A stretch of DNA of 64,000 nt from Amblyomma americanum (taxonomy: Eukaryota; Arthropoda; Arachnida; Ixodida; Ixodidae), in NCBI RefSeq assembly GCF_052857255.1, contig NC_135498.1, positions 115,573,134-115,637,133 on the forward strand, read 5' to 3'. Shown here in pieces: positions 34,742-45,599 of the stretch. Both the position numbers and the translations under genes were made by a program. Each line of letters opens with the position of its first letter. Position 1 is the stretch's first letter. The notes beneath the pieces were generated by a model. That model worked only from the letters and a program-made list of their open reading frames with translations. It searched no databases and was not told where the DNA came from.

Positions 34742-36563
34742 ATGGCGGAGACGTCTACTCAACACGAGGTACTGTTCAGAGTTGTAGCTGCGAAGCGTTG
34801 TGACAGGCCGCCCATGTGCATGCGTGAGTTCATACAAATTACTTATTCTTTTTCAAGACGGGGCAACAATCGTGTGTTACAGACACACAGATTTTACAGA
34901 TTTACAGACAGCGAACAGGGTGACATGCAACCCGTGCAAGTGCATCTGCCTACTGGGCTAAACAGGCAGCAGAATTCAGCAGGTTCAACACTGCCTGGCC
35001 TGTCTAGCCCTACTACGGAGTCGGCTCAAGGCAGCGAAGAACCACTGTGGAGCCACCGGAGAACAATTTTTTTTTATTAGAACCTATAAACAGCTCCATC
35101 AGCGAGGCCTGTGCCGGTACAGTAAAATAGAGCTCGATTTATATGTGCATATATTCGAAAGTATCTTCTTTTGTAGGTTCAGAAAAGAGCTGTGGGAAAA
35201 GCTGGCAGAGGCTGTAAACAAAGAATTTTCCTGCCGGCTGACAGTTCTGCAAGTGCAGAATAAATGGAAGTCACTCGAGAGAAGCTACCAGCGAATAAAA
35301 GCTAACAACGAGAAGTCTGGGCGGGGGGCTGCAATATGTGAGTTTGAAGAGTAAGATTTCTTTTTACAGCTTTCCCACGTGCTTCTAAAAATAAACGGTA
35401 GCCGGAATGAGAGCATCCGTTGTTTTTTCCCACGGACATTTTTTTTCTGTTATTTCTTTTACTGGTTTTGAAGCTGCATTCTGCTGTAATAAGCATCAAA
35501 ATTTTTATATGCATCTGTGCATCATGTTTTGACATTGTTGTAGCCTCTGAAGAAATTGCACATGGTAATTTCAAACAGGAGACATTCTCGTTCATTTGGA
35601 CTTATGAATGGAGCATGTGTAGTACCTATGCTATTTTTTCTTGGTTGCTATTGATCTTCCAGAAACCCTATCTTTGTCACCTTAGTATCACTTTTCTCAT
35701 CCACTTCCTCACAGTCAAATGTGCAGTCATTTTGTGTCTAGCAGTGTTTGCTTACGCAGTAAGGTGCTTCGCACTAATGGAACTGCTATTTCATGCTTTC
35801 CATTTAGCATATTTTCATAGATGTGTCATGAAGTTATAAGGCTTTTGGTGTAGAACTTCAGAAGGTGCGTAATGCATAAACCAGCAAAATTAGCAGCTTC
35901 ATGTCTTTAGGTGCTGGCCATTTTAAACTGTGGCATATGCTTTTTTTCTAGGGAGCTTGCAGAAGTTCTCAAGAAGGAGCATCATACCTCCCCAACATAC
36001 TGTATACTCCTGTACAAAGAATTGGACAAGGATGCAAAGAGCCATGAGTTGTATTTTGTGACTGCACAATACTGGTGAATGTGGGCTTGTCAGATGCCCA
36101 TGGCCTAATCTGTAACAACCATATACCAACAGCTGAAAAATCGAAACCATTTCATATCAACCAGTAAGCGCCTCGTGTACAGGCATTAAAATTGAGTGTG
36201 GCACTATTTTAAAAAATCTGTCGTAGAGTTTTGCATGATTGTTGCATTTTCAAGCTGTAATTCCAATTAATAGTGTTGCTAATGTTAGTAAAAATCATAA
36301 CTGAAGCATTGCAAAAATTTTTTTTTCAGTCAACCACAAGAAGAAAATGATGAGGCTGATCCTGAGGCACTGCCTCCCAGACAAGTGTGAGCCAGGCAGG
36401 ACGGAAAAAAAAAACAGACAAGCCACCTATAGCTGTGCTGCTTGAAAAGCTTGATGACCTTGATGCTAAGAGGGCTGCCCGACATGAAAGAAAGATGCAG
36501 CTCCTCGAAAGATTTGTCGTCACATACGGGTCGAAAAATAAACAATCCACCTGTTGCACTTGA
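34742..36563 (+). pseudogene. Myb/SANT-like DNA-binding protein, four or five exons, disabled
   Basis: Likely exons: 34742-34768 (ATG, METSTQHE-like start, then GTACTG); 34883 to about 35121 (SPTTESAQGSEEPLWSHRRT); 35177-35350 (FRKELWEKLAEAVNKEF, VQNKWKSLERSYQRIKANNE, CEFE); 35952-36050 (ELAEVLKKEHHTSP); 36330-36563 (LLEKLDDLDAKRAARHERKM). The W-x-x-x-R-x-T start, KELWEKLA, NKWKSL-YQRIK and CEFEEEL blocks follow the Myb/SANT-like fold of trihelix/Harbinger-associated proteins. Phases agree for the last three exons. Lesions: a T-run indel at 35067-35075 breaks the helix 1 exon, and an in-frame TGA lies at 36388-36390. The border after exon 2 is unresolved. It could be a host gene or a transposon accessory protein. 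Confidence 0.65.
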
Positions 36564-36899
36564 ACTTTGCATTATCCATTTTACACAACAATTACAGCCA
36601 GTGTGGATAGCCGATAGGGACCACAGTCCAGAACAGCAACATAAGAGACAGGATATGAGAAATGTGTACATCATATTAGCACTTTTATTTTGCTTCTTAG
36701 CTGGAGGCATATTAACGTGGCAAAATGGTACAACTCGTTTTACCACGCCAACAAGAATTAAAGTTTATTCCTCAGCAAGAGGAGAAAGTTTCAGAGAGCT
36801 TGGAAGGCACTCAAGCGTGAAAAGGAGAGCATTGATATGTTTCACGCCGAGCTCTGCATGAGATCAAAAGAGATTCTAGAACTGGCAACTCTGCTTCAG

Positions 36900-37640
36900 C
36901 CTCTTGATCGAAAAGCCTTCTTTATTCAACTGAGGAGCTCAAAACTTTTATTCAAAAACAGACAGAATTCTACAACGAGCTGTCTGACAGCACACTTTTT
37001 ATCGAGATTGCTAGGATGAGGAGACATCTCAAAGCAGCCGGCATTGGCCTTGAAGACGCCAACAGTTGGGCACATCGGACTTCCTAACATTCATTATGGA
37101 GTGCGATTTTGTAGACTGCCTTCCGACTCTTTCATTAGCACTGCAGCTATTTTTCACGATATGTGTGCTGAGGCATCGTGTGAGAGGAGTTTTTCCAATC
37201 TGACACTAATCAAAACCCGCCGCGGTGGCTCAGTGGTTAGGGCGCTCGACTACCGATCCGGAGTTCCCAGGATTGAACCTGACCGCGGCGGCTGCGTTTT
37301 TATGGAGGTGAAAAGCTAAGGCGCCCGTGTGCTGTGCGATGTCAGTGCACGTTAAAGATCCCCAGGTGGTCGAAATTATTCCGGAGCCCTCCACTACGGC
37401 ACCTCTCTCTTCCTTTCTTCTTTCACTCCCTCCTTTATCCCTTCCCTTACGGCGTGTCCAACGATATATAAGACAGATACTGTGCCATTTCCTTTCCCCA
37501 AAACCAATTATTATTTTTATTATTATTATCACTAATCAAACACTATTTGAGATCAACAATAGGCCAGTTTTGCTGTTTATTTCATCGCAGGTTATGCTTA
37601 TTCGAAAAAAGATAATAAAGCAGCATGCACTTGGTTTTCT
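36900..37640 (+). pseudogene. hAT-type transposase, C-terminal dimerisation region
   Basis: The frame near 36950-37060 reads YNELSDSTLFIEIARMRRHL. A shift then gives FIMECDFVDCLPDSF and, at 37155-37214, CERSFSNLTLIK, the hallmark of the hAT C-terminal dimerisation domain (usually ERSFSxLKLIKxYLRSTM). A SINE interrupts at 37215; after it (37541) the text resumes as HYLRSTIGQ, completing the motif. The N-terminal BED finger and catalytic part are not recognisable upstream. At least two frameshifts besides the SINE. Confidence 0.78.
37215..37529 (+). mobile_element. Ruka-type SINE inside hAT relic
   Basis: CCGCCGCGGTGGCTCAGTGG head, degenerate B box (CAGGATTGAACCTG), GTGCACGTTAAAG body, short (TTA/TTAT)n tail. 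The 11-bp target duplication CACTAATCAAA is at 37204-37214 and 37530-37540. Removing the SINE and one duplication joins the hAT frame exactly. Confidence 0.95.
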
Positions 37641-38465
37641 ACCTGTTAAGAAAATATGCACCTTTGATGTGAAGTTTTGCTGAATTATCAATTGTGGGGC
37701 ACGTTCGCTATGGCTAGATGTTAAAAAAAAAATAAAAAAAAATTACCTTCATTTGCATCAAGTCACTGGGTGCAGAATGAACTCGACTTCGAAGCAAGCA
37801 TTGGCAATAGAGGAAGTGGTGATTTGCTTCTTGAAACGAGGCGGGATGGGGGTGGGGGGTCGCGCAGCGCCTCCGCATTGGGTGCGGCTGACCCCAGCGA
37901 TGCCACAGGGCCCAACACCTTGGCAGGTTCCTTGCCCAGTCGATGGAGCTACTGCGGCAGCGCTTGAAGGGCCCCTGAAAAGGTTTTTAATGGTCACATA
38001 AAATGCAACAGATCTGTAGAGGTGGTCTTTGCAAGTATTAGAGTCATATAAATAAAGCTCTGCGTGAAGCCCATAATTTATTGAGTTTTAAAAATTGCCG
38101 CTCGCAGCCGATTAGGGCAAAACCACATCGCGCATTTTTAGCCACCTCCTAACCATTGAAGACAGCGGGGCTCTCTGGTCGAACCTTTTCATTGACCATG
38201 CCCCAATGACGTCACGTGCCATTTTTGCAATTGTTTATCCAAAACTGATTACTAATGCTCCTTGCAATGCTATTTTAGTTACTCATTACTGTTTTCTAAA
38301 GGGCACATATACGGAGATAAGAGTTCAGCACGTCACTTGAACACAATGCAACACACTTCCGGCGGATAGCAAAATCCGCCTGTTAGCAAAAGCACATAGT
38401 CCCACCAAATACTGCCGTTCGCCTTATGCTTCCTGCAGTTAGCGCTTCTTTGTTTCTCATCTGAA
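37641..38465. other. No gene recognised; GC-rich patch and possible promoter of the THAP gene
   Basis: Contains poly(A) near 37722-37742 and a GC-rich patch (37840-37980) with open frames on both strands but no motif. It also has AAGGGCCCCTGAAAAGG (37966 region), which resembles the end of a dispersed repeat, and AATGACGTCACGTGCC (38203 region). The THAP exon starts at 38466; no TATA box is evident just upstream. Confidence 0.4.
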
Positions 38466-38741
38466 ATGGGCCATAATTGCTGTGCGGTTGGCTGTAAAGC
38501 CAAGGATACGCGACGTAACACAACTAGGCATCGTGTACCAAGACGACACAACCGAGCAGGTTGGCTGCAACATATCAGGCTGTCAACATCGGACAATCGC
38601 CGCAATCTAAGGGTTTGCGGCCGCCACTTTTCCCCTGATGCGTACGCCTATAATCCCAGCTTTGTACAGCAATCTGGCGTCCACATGAGGCAGCTGCGCC
38701 TCAAATCCGACGCATTGCCGATGCTGTTTTTCCCCCTAATG
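38466..38741 (+). CDS. THAP-domain exon of a Kolobok-like transposase
   Basis: ATG at 38466. MGHNCCAVGCKAKDTRR gives the first two zinc ligands (C-x-x-x-C), W of GWLQHIRLS is the invariant tryptophan, RVCGRHFSPDAY supplies the third Cys and His, and DALPML stands for the AVPxxF motif. All C2CH ligands and spacing are intact. A donor ATG|GTATTT at 38742 is likely; the open frame runs on to 38888 without further similarity. The later exons (41167-42058, 45600-45990) are of one DDE-type transposase family with N-terminal THAP, which I assign tentatively to Kolobok. The domain should bind DNA. Confidence 0.75.
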
Positions 38742-39388
38742 GTATTTCTTAGCTATGGCGAGTTGTGCACACAGATGCAGCTATTGTTTGCTCGCGAGCA
38801 CTTTGCGCATGTGTCACAAATACAGCTCAGGAACTGTACCCAAGCGAGTTTTTTCAAGTCTAGGAATTTTGCATGCAGTCAAGGGTGAATGAGCCGTACC
38901 CATGTTTTACGACTGCATACCTCGCACACATTTTGTATGTGGAACTGATTTTAGGATGTATTGGCAGCAGTTAATGACTGAGCCAGAATGAGTTTCGCGG
39001 CTCATACCACACGAGCACAACAACAAATTAGCTGAAAATATATAAAGCTAGCTCACGCCCTGTGTACGGTCTCATAAGAGAACTCAAAGCGCGGATTTTT
39101 TGCTTCGCTCCGAAGTCACCAGATTGCTGGAGCGCTCTGAAAGTGCAAAGCAAAAAATGGAATGACGCAAGCTGTACATGGCAGCATGAACATACAATGA
39201 CATGCATAATGCGATCGCAATGTATCACAGTAATTGGGCAGCTTGGCGACACAGTGCACTTATAATACAGACCTCCGAAAAAAATAGGTCGCTTATGAAT
39301 CTACACTGCGTGCGTTCAGTACAGTCTACCTTGTTCACTGTGCACTTTTAGATCGCGAAAATTGCACACAAATTTCCTTTCCTGCCAG

Positions 39389-42250
39389 GGTGAGTCATCT
39401 TCACCAGGAAACCTGAAAGAAAGCAGCACTACACAAGTTCTCACTGGACAGGTTAGCACTGTGACCAGTTTGCACACATTCATAGCTTATGTACATCCTC
39501 AAGAGCAAGCTGTACTAAACAGCACTACACTATGTGCAGCATAAGATGACTGTATTGCTGGAGCATAAGATATGGGACTTAGTAAAACAACCATTTGTCT
39601 TCATGTTGTGCTTTCATGCAGCTGTATGTTGAGCCTTCACTTGGATGTGCTGGAAGTGGTCTGGACGCAGTAACTCTTCATATAGAGGCGAGTATATTTT
39701 CGGAGTTAAAACAACAGTTCTTTAAAGTAGTTTGTTTTGGCCTGCGAATGATGCAAGGTATATAGTGTGCACTGCCACATCAAGGGAAGAAAACCTCAGA
39801 AAATATGCCCACAGTAGCTGTATTAACACACAGACATAAGGTTTAATGTAAGTTGCTGGATTGGCAAATGGAACAGAGCAGTCTGTTGTCCCTCGTTGTT
39901 GATGTTGATTGTTTGTGCTGCTAATATGCCTTTGAATGCTGACTTGAGTGTTTTGTTGCGAATGTCATTAACCCCTAGAAGATACTAGGGGCACAAGAAA
40001 GAAATTTAAAACAGTTTTGTGTGTGCAAAATTTTAGCCAGATTAGAATGGTCTGACTTTTCAGTTCTCTCTCTAGAGTACCTGACACCAAAAGCATGAAA
40101 AATAAATGTAACATTCAATATCTTCATGACCATCCTTATCTAGGAAGTAGCACTAGCACACTTCCCAGATGCTGGCAGGCATAGTATGGCAATACAGACA
40201 ACATGGGAACACCAGTAAGTGGTTAATGAGAAAGCTAAAGTGTTGCAAAAATGTATTTTGCATTTAAAATACAACTTACAATTAAAGAAAGGTTAGAAAC
40301 TGCTTACAACCATAAGTGGATTTGTCCCCTGCTAACTATAAGCAATTTTGTCAGCTACACAGGTGAGCCTTGTGGTGAAATCTCTGGTTTCTGCAAAGGT
40401 GCAAACAGAGAAGGCTACCATGAAAAAAGCCGGAATACAGGCCAACCAAGAGGCTAAGGTGTATGAAGCAGAAAGCGCACACCCAGCTGCTGCGATATCT
40501 GATCTGCTACCACCTCTGCCAGCAAGTTTCAAACCTCCCCGTGGCTCAACACCCACCCGATGGAAGTGGATGAGTCCCACTGCACTGAAGATGACGACCA
40601 GGACCAGCTAACTGCAGAAAAAGACCTCAGCTATATGCTATGCTATCATCTGACGACAGCTTCTACAGGTGTTCATAGCACTGCTCTGAATGCACCGCAT
40701 TGTTTAAAGGGAACCTTAGATGAATTTGATGGTCATATTCCAATCCAAAAAAAAATTTGTAGAGCTGGTGTTTGCGACTGTTTCAGGCAAGTTTGATAGC
40801 TCTGCGATGAACCTGTAATTTACAAATGATTTTTTTTTAAAAAAGCACAGCCATAGCTACCACTTTCTGTTTTGTTTTGCACAAATATTTCACCAAGTTG
40901 TGAATGCCCTTAAGAATATGCAGCTTGGTTTTGAAAAAAATATTTGCACACCTCTAGTGTGCAGTTACTTTGCTAGGGTATTTTATCTGTCCTGTTATTA
41001 AAAGAATGATAAAATTGCATGTCAACTCTGTACTTTCACAGCAGCTTCATTTAGCACACCTTTTAATTGCCACATTCTGTTGCAAACATTTACTGCTGCC
41101 ATTTACTGGCACAAAAGTAAGAATTGCACGCTATCAATCGCCGATATAAGCGCTCTTCCTTTCCAGTGACCACCAAGAAGTGGGTCAGTCACTGACTGAG
41201 GCTAACCTCCACAAGGAACGAAAGTTTGTGTTTGAGGGCTGCCTGCAGCAGCTACTTGAGGCCTGCACGGTGTGCGGCCAAACAAGAAATGTCCAGTTCA
41301 GCGTGGTGGGGAGCCTTCTCACTGTAAAGAGAAAATTCTCACTGCAGCACTTCTTTATCTAAAAAAGGCAACCACTGGCCGCAGACAAAGCAGCAGGCAA
41401 CTTGTTTCCTGGCTACGGGGTTGCCTCAGACATTCGGTTCCTGTTATCCATCACAGTGCAAGGCATCACGCAGAGGACCTATTACAACTACCAACGTGCA
41501 TACTTGCTCCCTGCTATAAATCATGTTTGGCAATAGTGGTGTCTCACATACAATAAGTGAAATTACGTGTCATTAAAGTCTACACTTTGATGTATCCTTT
41601 CATAATGAGGACGTCAAAAATGCAGAGCAGTGTCACTGGTGCGGCACATACCGTATGTTGCCATGGGCTTTGCCTTCAGACATCAATCGCATCTTGTAGT
41701 ATTGCAGAAATCGGCATTTTCGTACTGTAATCATTGTTAAGAAAGTGTACCGAGAGAAAATTCAAAGTATGAAGTACATGAAGAAACACTGAGAGCTGAA
41801 ACTATAGCTCATGCTAGTATGCTTTAAGGCAAATACAGTACTGTGAAGTGTGTAGTATATAAAGTGTACATAATCTTCTTTTCAGCTTTTCAGCAAAAGC
41901 AGGCAGAACTGGCCAGTAGCCTTGGCGGCATGGAAACAGACCTCGTAGGAGATGGGCGCTGCAACTCTCCAGGTTTCAGCGCCAAGTATATGACCTACAG
42001 TGTGCTGGCTGTACAGAAAGGAGCAATCCTGCACACTGCACAAGTTCAAGTTGGTGAGGTAAGCATGGAGTGTGTGGCATAATTATTCTGTTATCATTTT
42101 TATAACATTTGAACTACTGTTTACTTGCGCAGTCTCCAGAAGTACCGAATGGCGCATCGATGAAAAATCAAGGTCTTATCAAGTGCTTGGCTGCAGTGGA
42201 AGAGATGGGACTCGGCATTTTTTGGCTGACTACATCCAGCATTCAAAGTT
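39389..42250 (+). pseudogene. THAP-DDE (Kolobok-like) transposase, middle exons
   Basis: Candidate exons: 39389-39451 (GESSSPGNLKESSTT), 40363 to about 40660 (linker SDLLPPLPASFKPP, then a shift into an acidic DESHCTEDDDQDQL), 41167 to about 41525 (HKERKFVFEGCLQQLLEACT, then ITQRTYYNYQRAYLLPAI in another frame), 41886-42058 (ETDLVGDGRCNSPGFSAKYM, ending GGTGAG|GT) and 42133 to about 42241 (SPEVPNGASMKNQGLIKCLA). GDGRCxSPG-SAKY is the first catalytic block of this family, with the first D kept and the usual second D changed to N. Frameshifts near 40550 and 41345 make it non-functional. A Tigger element and 3 kb follow before the C-terminal exons. Confidence 0.7.
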
Positions 42251-42822
42251 CTTGCACTCGGTTGGAAGCATGTTACACAGCACACAAGACAATGCAACTA
42301 AGACAAATGTGCTTTCCCACACTGTTGCCAACACTTATAATAAGCACACCGAGCGCTGTCTGTCTTTATTCTAGAAACTATATACAGTAAAACCTCGTTA
42401 ATTCGAAATCGCTTAATTCGAACTTCCGGTTAATTCGAACTGACGGCCGGGTCCCGGCAAAGACCTGTGTATTTCAATGGGTCAAAACTCCCGATAATTC
42501 GAATATGCCGGAATCCACGTCGGTTAATTCGAACTAGGCGCCGACGGCTGGGATTGCTCCTCGCATATAGAAGTCACCTCGTAGCAAATACAATGCGCTT
42601 AAAATTTTAAAAAATGCAGAATGATGAGAAAAAAAATAAGCCAGCACGCATGTCAGCACGCACGAGGTGAGACGTGAATTTCGTTGCCCGAACCAACCCT
42701 CCGGTGCATGCCGTAGCAGGTTTTCGCTGCCGGAGCGTCGAAGCGTTGGCTTGTCTATTTTTGGCTGACGCGCGGTCACGCGGGTAGCCACCCTACCGCG
42801 GGCACCGCCTATGCTCCGGCCA

Positions 42823-42880
42823 CTGCAGCAGGTCAACTGCAGCAGGTCAACTGCAGCAGGTTACTGCAGCAGGTCAACTA
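42823..42880 (+). repeat. 14-bp tandem repeat (CTGCAGCAGGTCAA)n
   Basis: Four near-identical copies in a row, one reading GGTTA. They lie exactly where the Tigger frame loses its N-terminal half, so they probably mark the deletion point. Confidence 0.9.
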
Positions 42881-43960
42881 AAGGACTACCTTGCCGATTA
42901 CTCGCTCAGCGATGTGTTCAGTGCAGATGAAACCGCGCTTTATTTTAAGTTGCTGCCGAACAAGACGGTCAGTTACAAAGGCGACACGTGTTCAGGCGGG
43001 AAGAGAAGCAAGGAAAGAGTGACGGTGTTGGTGTGCGCAAACGCGACTGGCACGGAACGGTGCCGCTTGCTAGTTATAGGCAAAGCAGCGAAGCCTCGCT
43101 GCTTTAAAGGGCTAAAAACTCTCCCTGTTGATTATACTTTCAACCGAAAGTCGTGGATGACGCGAGCAATTTTCACAGATTGGCTGCGCACACTCGACAG
43201 GAAGTTCGCGGCACAGAACAGGAATGTTCTGTTGTTCGTCGACAACTGTTCAGCCCATTGCGACATCAGCGGACTGAAGGCGATCCGTCTGGCATTTCTG
43301 CCGAAAAACACTACGGCTGTGCTGCAGCCTATGGACCTTGGGGTTATTAAAAACCTCAAAACACTGTACAGGCGCCACCTCCTAGAGCGGATTCTTGTGT
43401 GTATGGACAGCGGCAAATCGTACGACGTCAATCTCCTCGGAGCCTGCCACATGCTGGCAACATCGTGGAATGCTGTCAAGGCGGACACAGTCGCGAAGTG
43501 TTGTCGAAAGTGCGGCTTCATTGAAGGCCCAGAAGCCTGCAGCACGGCAGAGCTATATGCTCAGTGTGATGACTCCGTCGCGCTGCACCCTGCCTACGCT
43601 GCTTTATCGGAGGGTGTTGACTTCCAGAGCTTCGTAGACGTTGACAGCGGCGTGGAGACATCGGGGCCGTTAAGCGATGCCGAGATTATTGAAGCGGCCT
43701 GCGGTGACCAGATGCCGCACAACTCGGGCGCGGCGAGCACAGCTGACAGCGACGACGAGTCCGACGGAGGCGACGATCCATTGCCACCCCCGAGTGCATG
43801 TGAAACAGCGTCAGCACTCGATCTGGCTGCGCGCTACTTCTCCGCCGATGATAATTCGGACGCTGTGTTGGAGCTGTTGGGCAAGTTGCAGACGATGCTT
43901 GTCGAGTCACGGCAAAGGAAACGAAAACAAATGCACATCACCGATTATTTTTCTCTTTGA
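42875..43960 (+). CDS. Tigger/pogo transposase, catalytic domain (N-terminally truncated)
   Basis: An open frame of 348 codons from ATG 42914; the same frame is open upstream to about 42875 (QLKDYLADYSLSDV), so the ATG is not the true start. DDE_1 motifs: FSADETALYFKLLPNKT (first D), LLFVDNCSAHCDI (second D) and LPKNTTAVLQPMDLGVIK (third D). The C-terminus is acidic, then basic RQRKRKQM. All three catalytic Asp are present with no stop or shift over 1.05 kb. The helix-turn-helix/CENPB DNA-binding half is absent, replaced by 14-bp repeats. It cannot bind its ends alone unless fused to something. Followed by AATAAA at 43983. Confidence 0.85.
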   Translation, partial: QLKDYLADYSLSDVFSADETALYFKLLPNKTVSYKGDTCSGGKRSKERVTVLVCANATGTERCRLLVIGKAAKPRCFKGLKTLPVDYTFNRKSWMTRAIFTDWLRTLDRKFAAQNRNVLLFVDNCSAHCDISGLKAIRLAFLPKNTTAVLQPMDLGVIKNLKTLYRRHLLERILVCMDSGKSYDVNLLGACHMLATSWNAVKADTVAKCCRKCGFIEGPEACSTAELYAQCDDSVALHPAYAALSEGVDFQSFVDVDSGVETSGPLSDAEIIEAACGDQMPHNSGAASTADSDDESDGGDDPLPPPSACETASALDLAARYFSADDNSDAVLELLGKLQTMLVESRQRKRKQMHITDYFSL

Positions 43961-44309
43961 TATGCTTTGCCAATCTGCTGTTAATAAACATGTTTTTGAA
44001 CCATAGTGTCATATTTAATCATTAAGCTTGCTGCTTACGCGAATGCATTTTGATGTTAGCTCCAACCGCATAAACAAATTAACTTTACTTCCTTCGACAT
44101 TCGGGCTCTATGATTTTAATTCGCGCAATCGCCCGCCGCAAATGTGCAGTAGTAAGAGATAACGATCTCAGATATGCCTGTTTTAGCTTCGGCCCGTGCT
44201 GCCGGGCGTGATGGCCGCTTTTTTTAGCGCCCGCTCGTTAATTCAAACTCCGCTTAATTCGAACAATTTTCCGGTCCCCCTCGAGTTCGATTTAACGATG
44301 TTTTACTAT

Positions 44310-45045
44310 TACTATCAGCTTGCTGATTGCATTTTTCATAAAGTGTTAATCACAAAGCACTAAAATACCACATCCAGATTACTGGCCATAGTGATGACAT
44401 GAATAAAAGCAGTGGAAAGGATGCAAACACTGTGAGAAGCACAGGATGATGCTCGTTTGCTTTGCACACTGTGAAGTTATTAGCACTAACACGAGTGGCA
44501 GCTTCATCACTGGAGGGTTGCATATGAAGAAAGTTGCCTGAAAAACAAGAAACATGATTCAGTAGAGTGGAGGATTAGGCCAGTTGGTACATGTTGGCTA
44601 AAATAAAGATAGCGGAAAAAACACAGACACAGCAAGAAACACAGACCCAGCAAGGAACATATTTTTTGACTGCTCCTTACCGTGTCTACTTTTTTTCTAC
44701 TGGTTTATTCAAATGGTGCAACTTTCCACTCTAATGAAATGAATGTTAGCACTGAGGTTGCAATATCATCATTACAAACTTCTGAGCCACTCAACTCTGC
44801 TCTTCTAACCCTTTCAAAGAACCAAATCACAGGAATACATTTTCTTTCTTAGACTGGCACTCTGCTATAAGGCGGTACTGCAGGACAAGCAAGCCAGATA
44901 TCAAGCACTTGTTCGATGTCTGGCATATTGCTAAAGGTAATCAACCATATTGTCTCCTCTCCTTGACTGGCTTACAGGTATCTCTTTCCTCATGCAATGT
45001 AGGTCTCAAGAAGAAACTAATTGCTGCTGGCTGCAAGCATCCGGC
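44310..45045. other. No gene recognised
   Basis: Remainder of the intron of the Kolobok-like gene between the Tigger element and the SINE. AT-rich, only short frames. Confidence 0.5.
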
Positions 45046-45058
45046 TCTAGGAATATGG

Positions 45059-45291
45059 TTTGGTTTATAGGGGTTTAACATCCAAAAGCAACTCAGGCTA
45101 TGAGAGACGCCGTAGTGAAGGGCTCTGGAAATTTCGACCACCTGGGGTTCTTTAACGTGCACTGACATCGCACCGCACACAGGCCTCCAGAATTTCCCCT
45201 CCATCGAAATTCGACCGTCGCGGCTGGGATTGAACCCGCGTCTTTCGGGTCAGCAGCCGAGTGCCGTAACCACTGAGCCACCGCGGCGGCT
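45059..45291 (-). mobile_element. Ruka-related SINE, second subfamily, minus strand
   Basis: Reverse of the 4715-4956 type: 3' end TTTGGTTTATAGGGGTTTAA at 45059, B box GGGATTGAACCC, head CCACCGCGGCGGC at 45291. The 13-bp target duplication TCTAGGAATATGG is at 45046-45058 and 45292-45304. Confidence 0.95.
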
Positions 45292-45599
45292 TCTAGGAAT
45301 ATGGATCCAATGCATCACCCAACTATCTCTACTGGGTAGCGGGGGTGGCCAATGGTCACAAAGACCTTGTGATCAGAATGTGGAGGAGCTTGCTTAATCA
45401 CATATGCATCAAGCATAAGAGTCACGACAGCCCTCACAAGGAGTGTCTGCATGAGCCACTTGGGGACAGACAATGACTGAAACCAAGCATGTGGCAGTTA
45501 AAACGGTGTATACAATGCTCATAGACCATTTTTAATAGTGATAATATATGATATTAAATTAAGATGGCTAATAACCAATTATCAACAATCTGATTCTAG

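Larger units (their letters stand above)
42385..44309 (+). mobile_element. Tigger/pogo DNA transposon with long open transposase frame
   Basis: The left end is CAGTAAAACCTCGTTAATTC and the right end, reversed, is AGTAAAACATCGTTAAATCG. Both have more copies of TTAATTCGAA inside (five on the left, to 42536). TA precedes the left end. The transposase frame fills the middle. It is inserted in the intron of the Kolobok-like gene. About 1.9 kb, shorter than usual because the N-terminal coding part is missing. Confidence 0.88.

Noticed and set aside
43132..43545. 137-codon minus ORF in the Tigger element
   Set aside because: Antisense shadow of the catalytic transposase frame.
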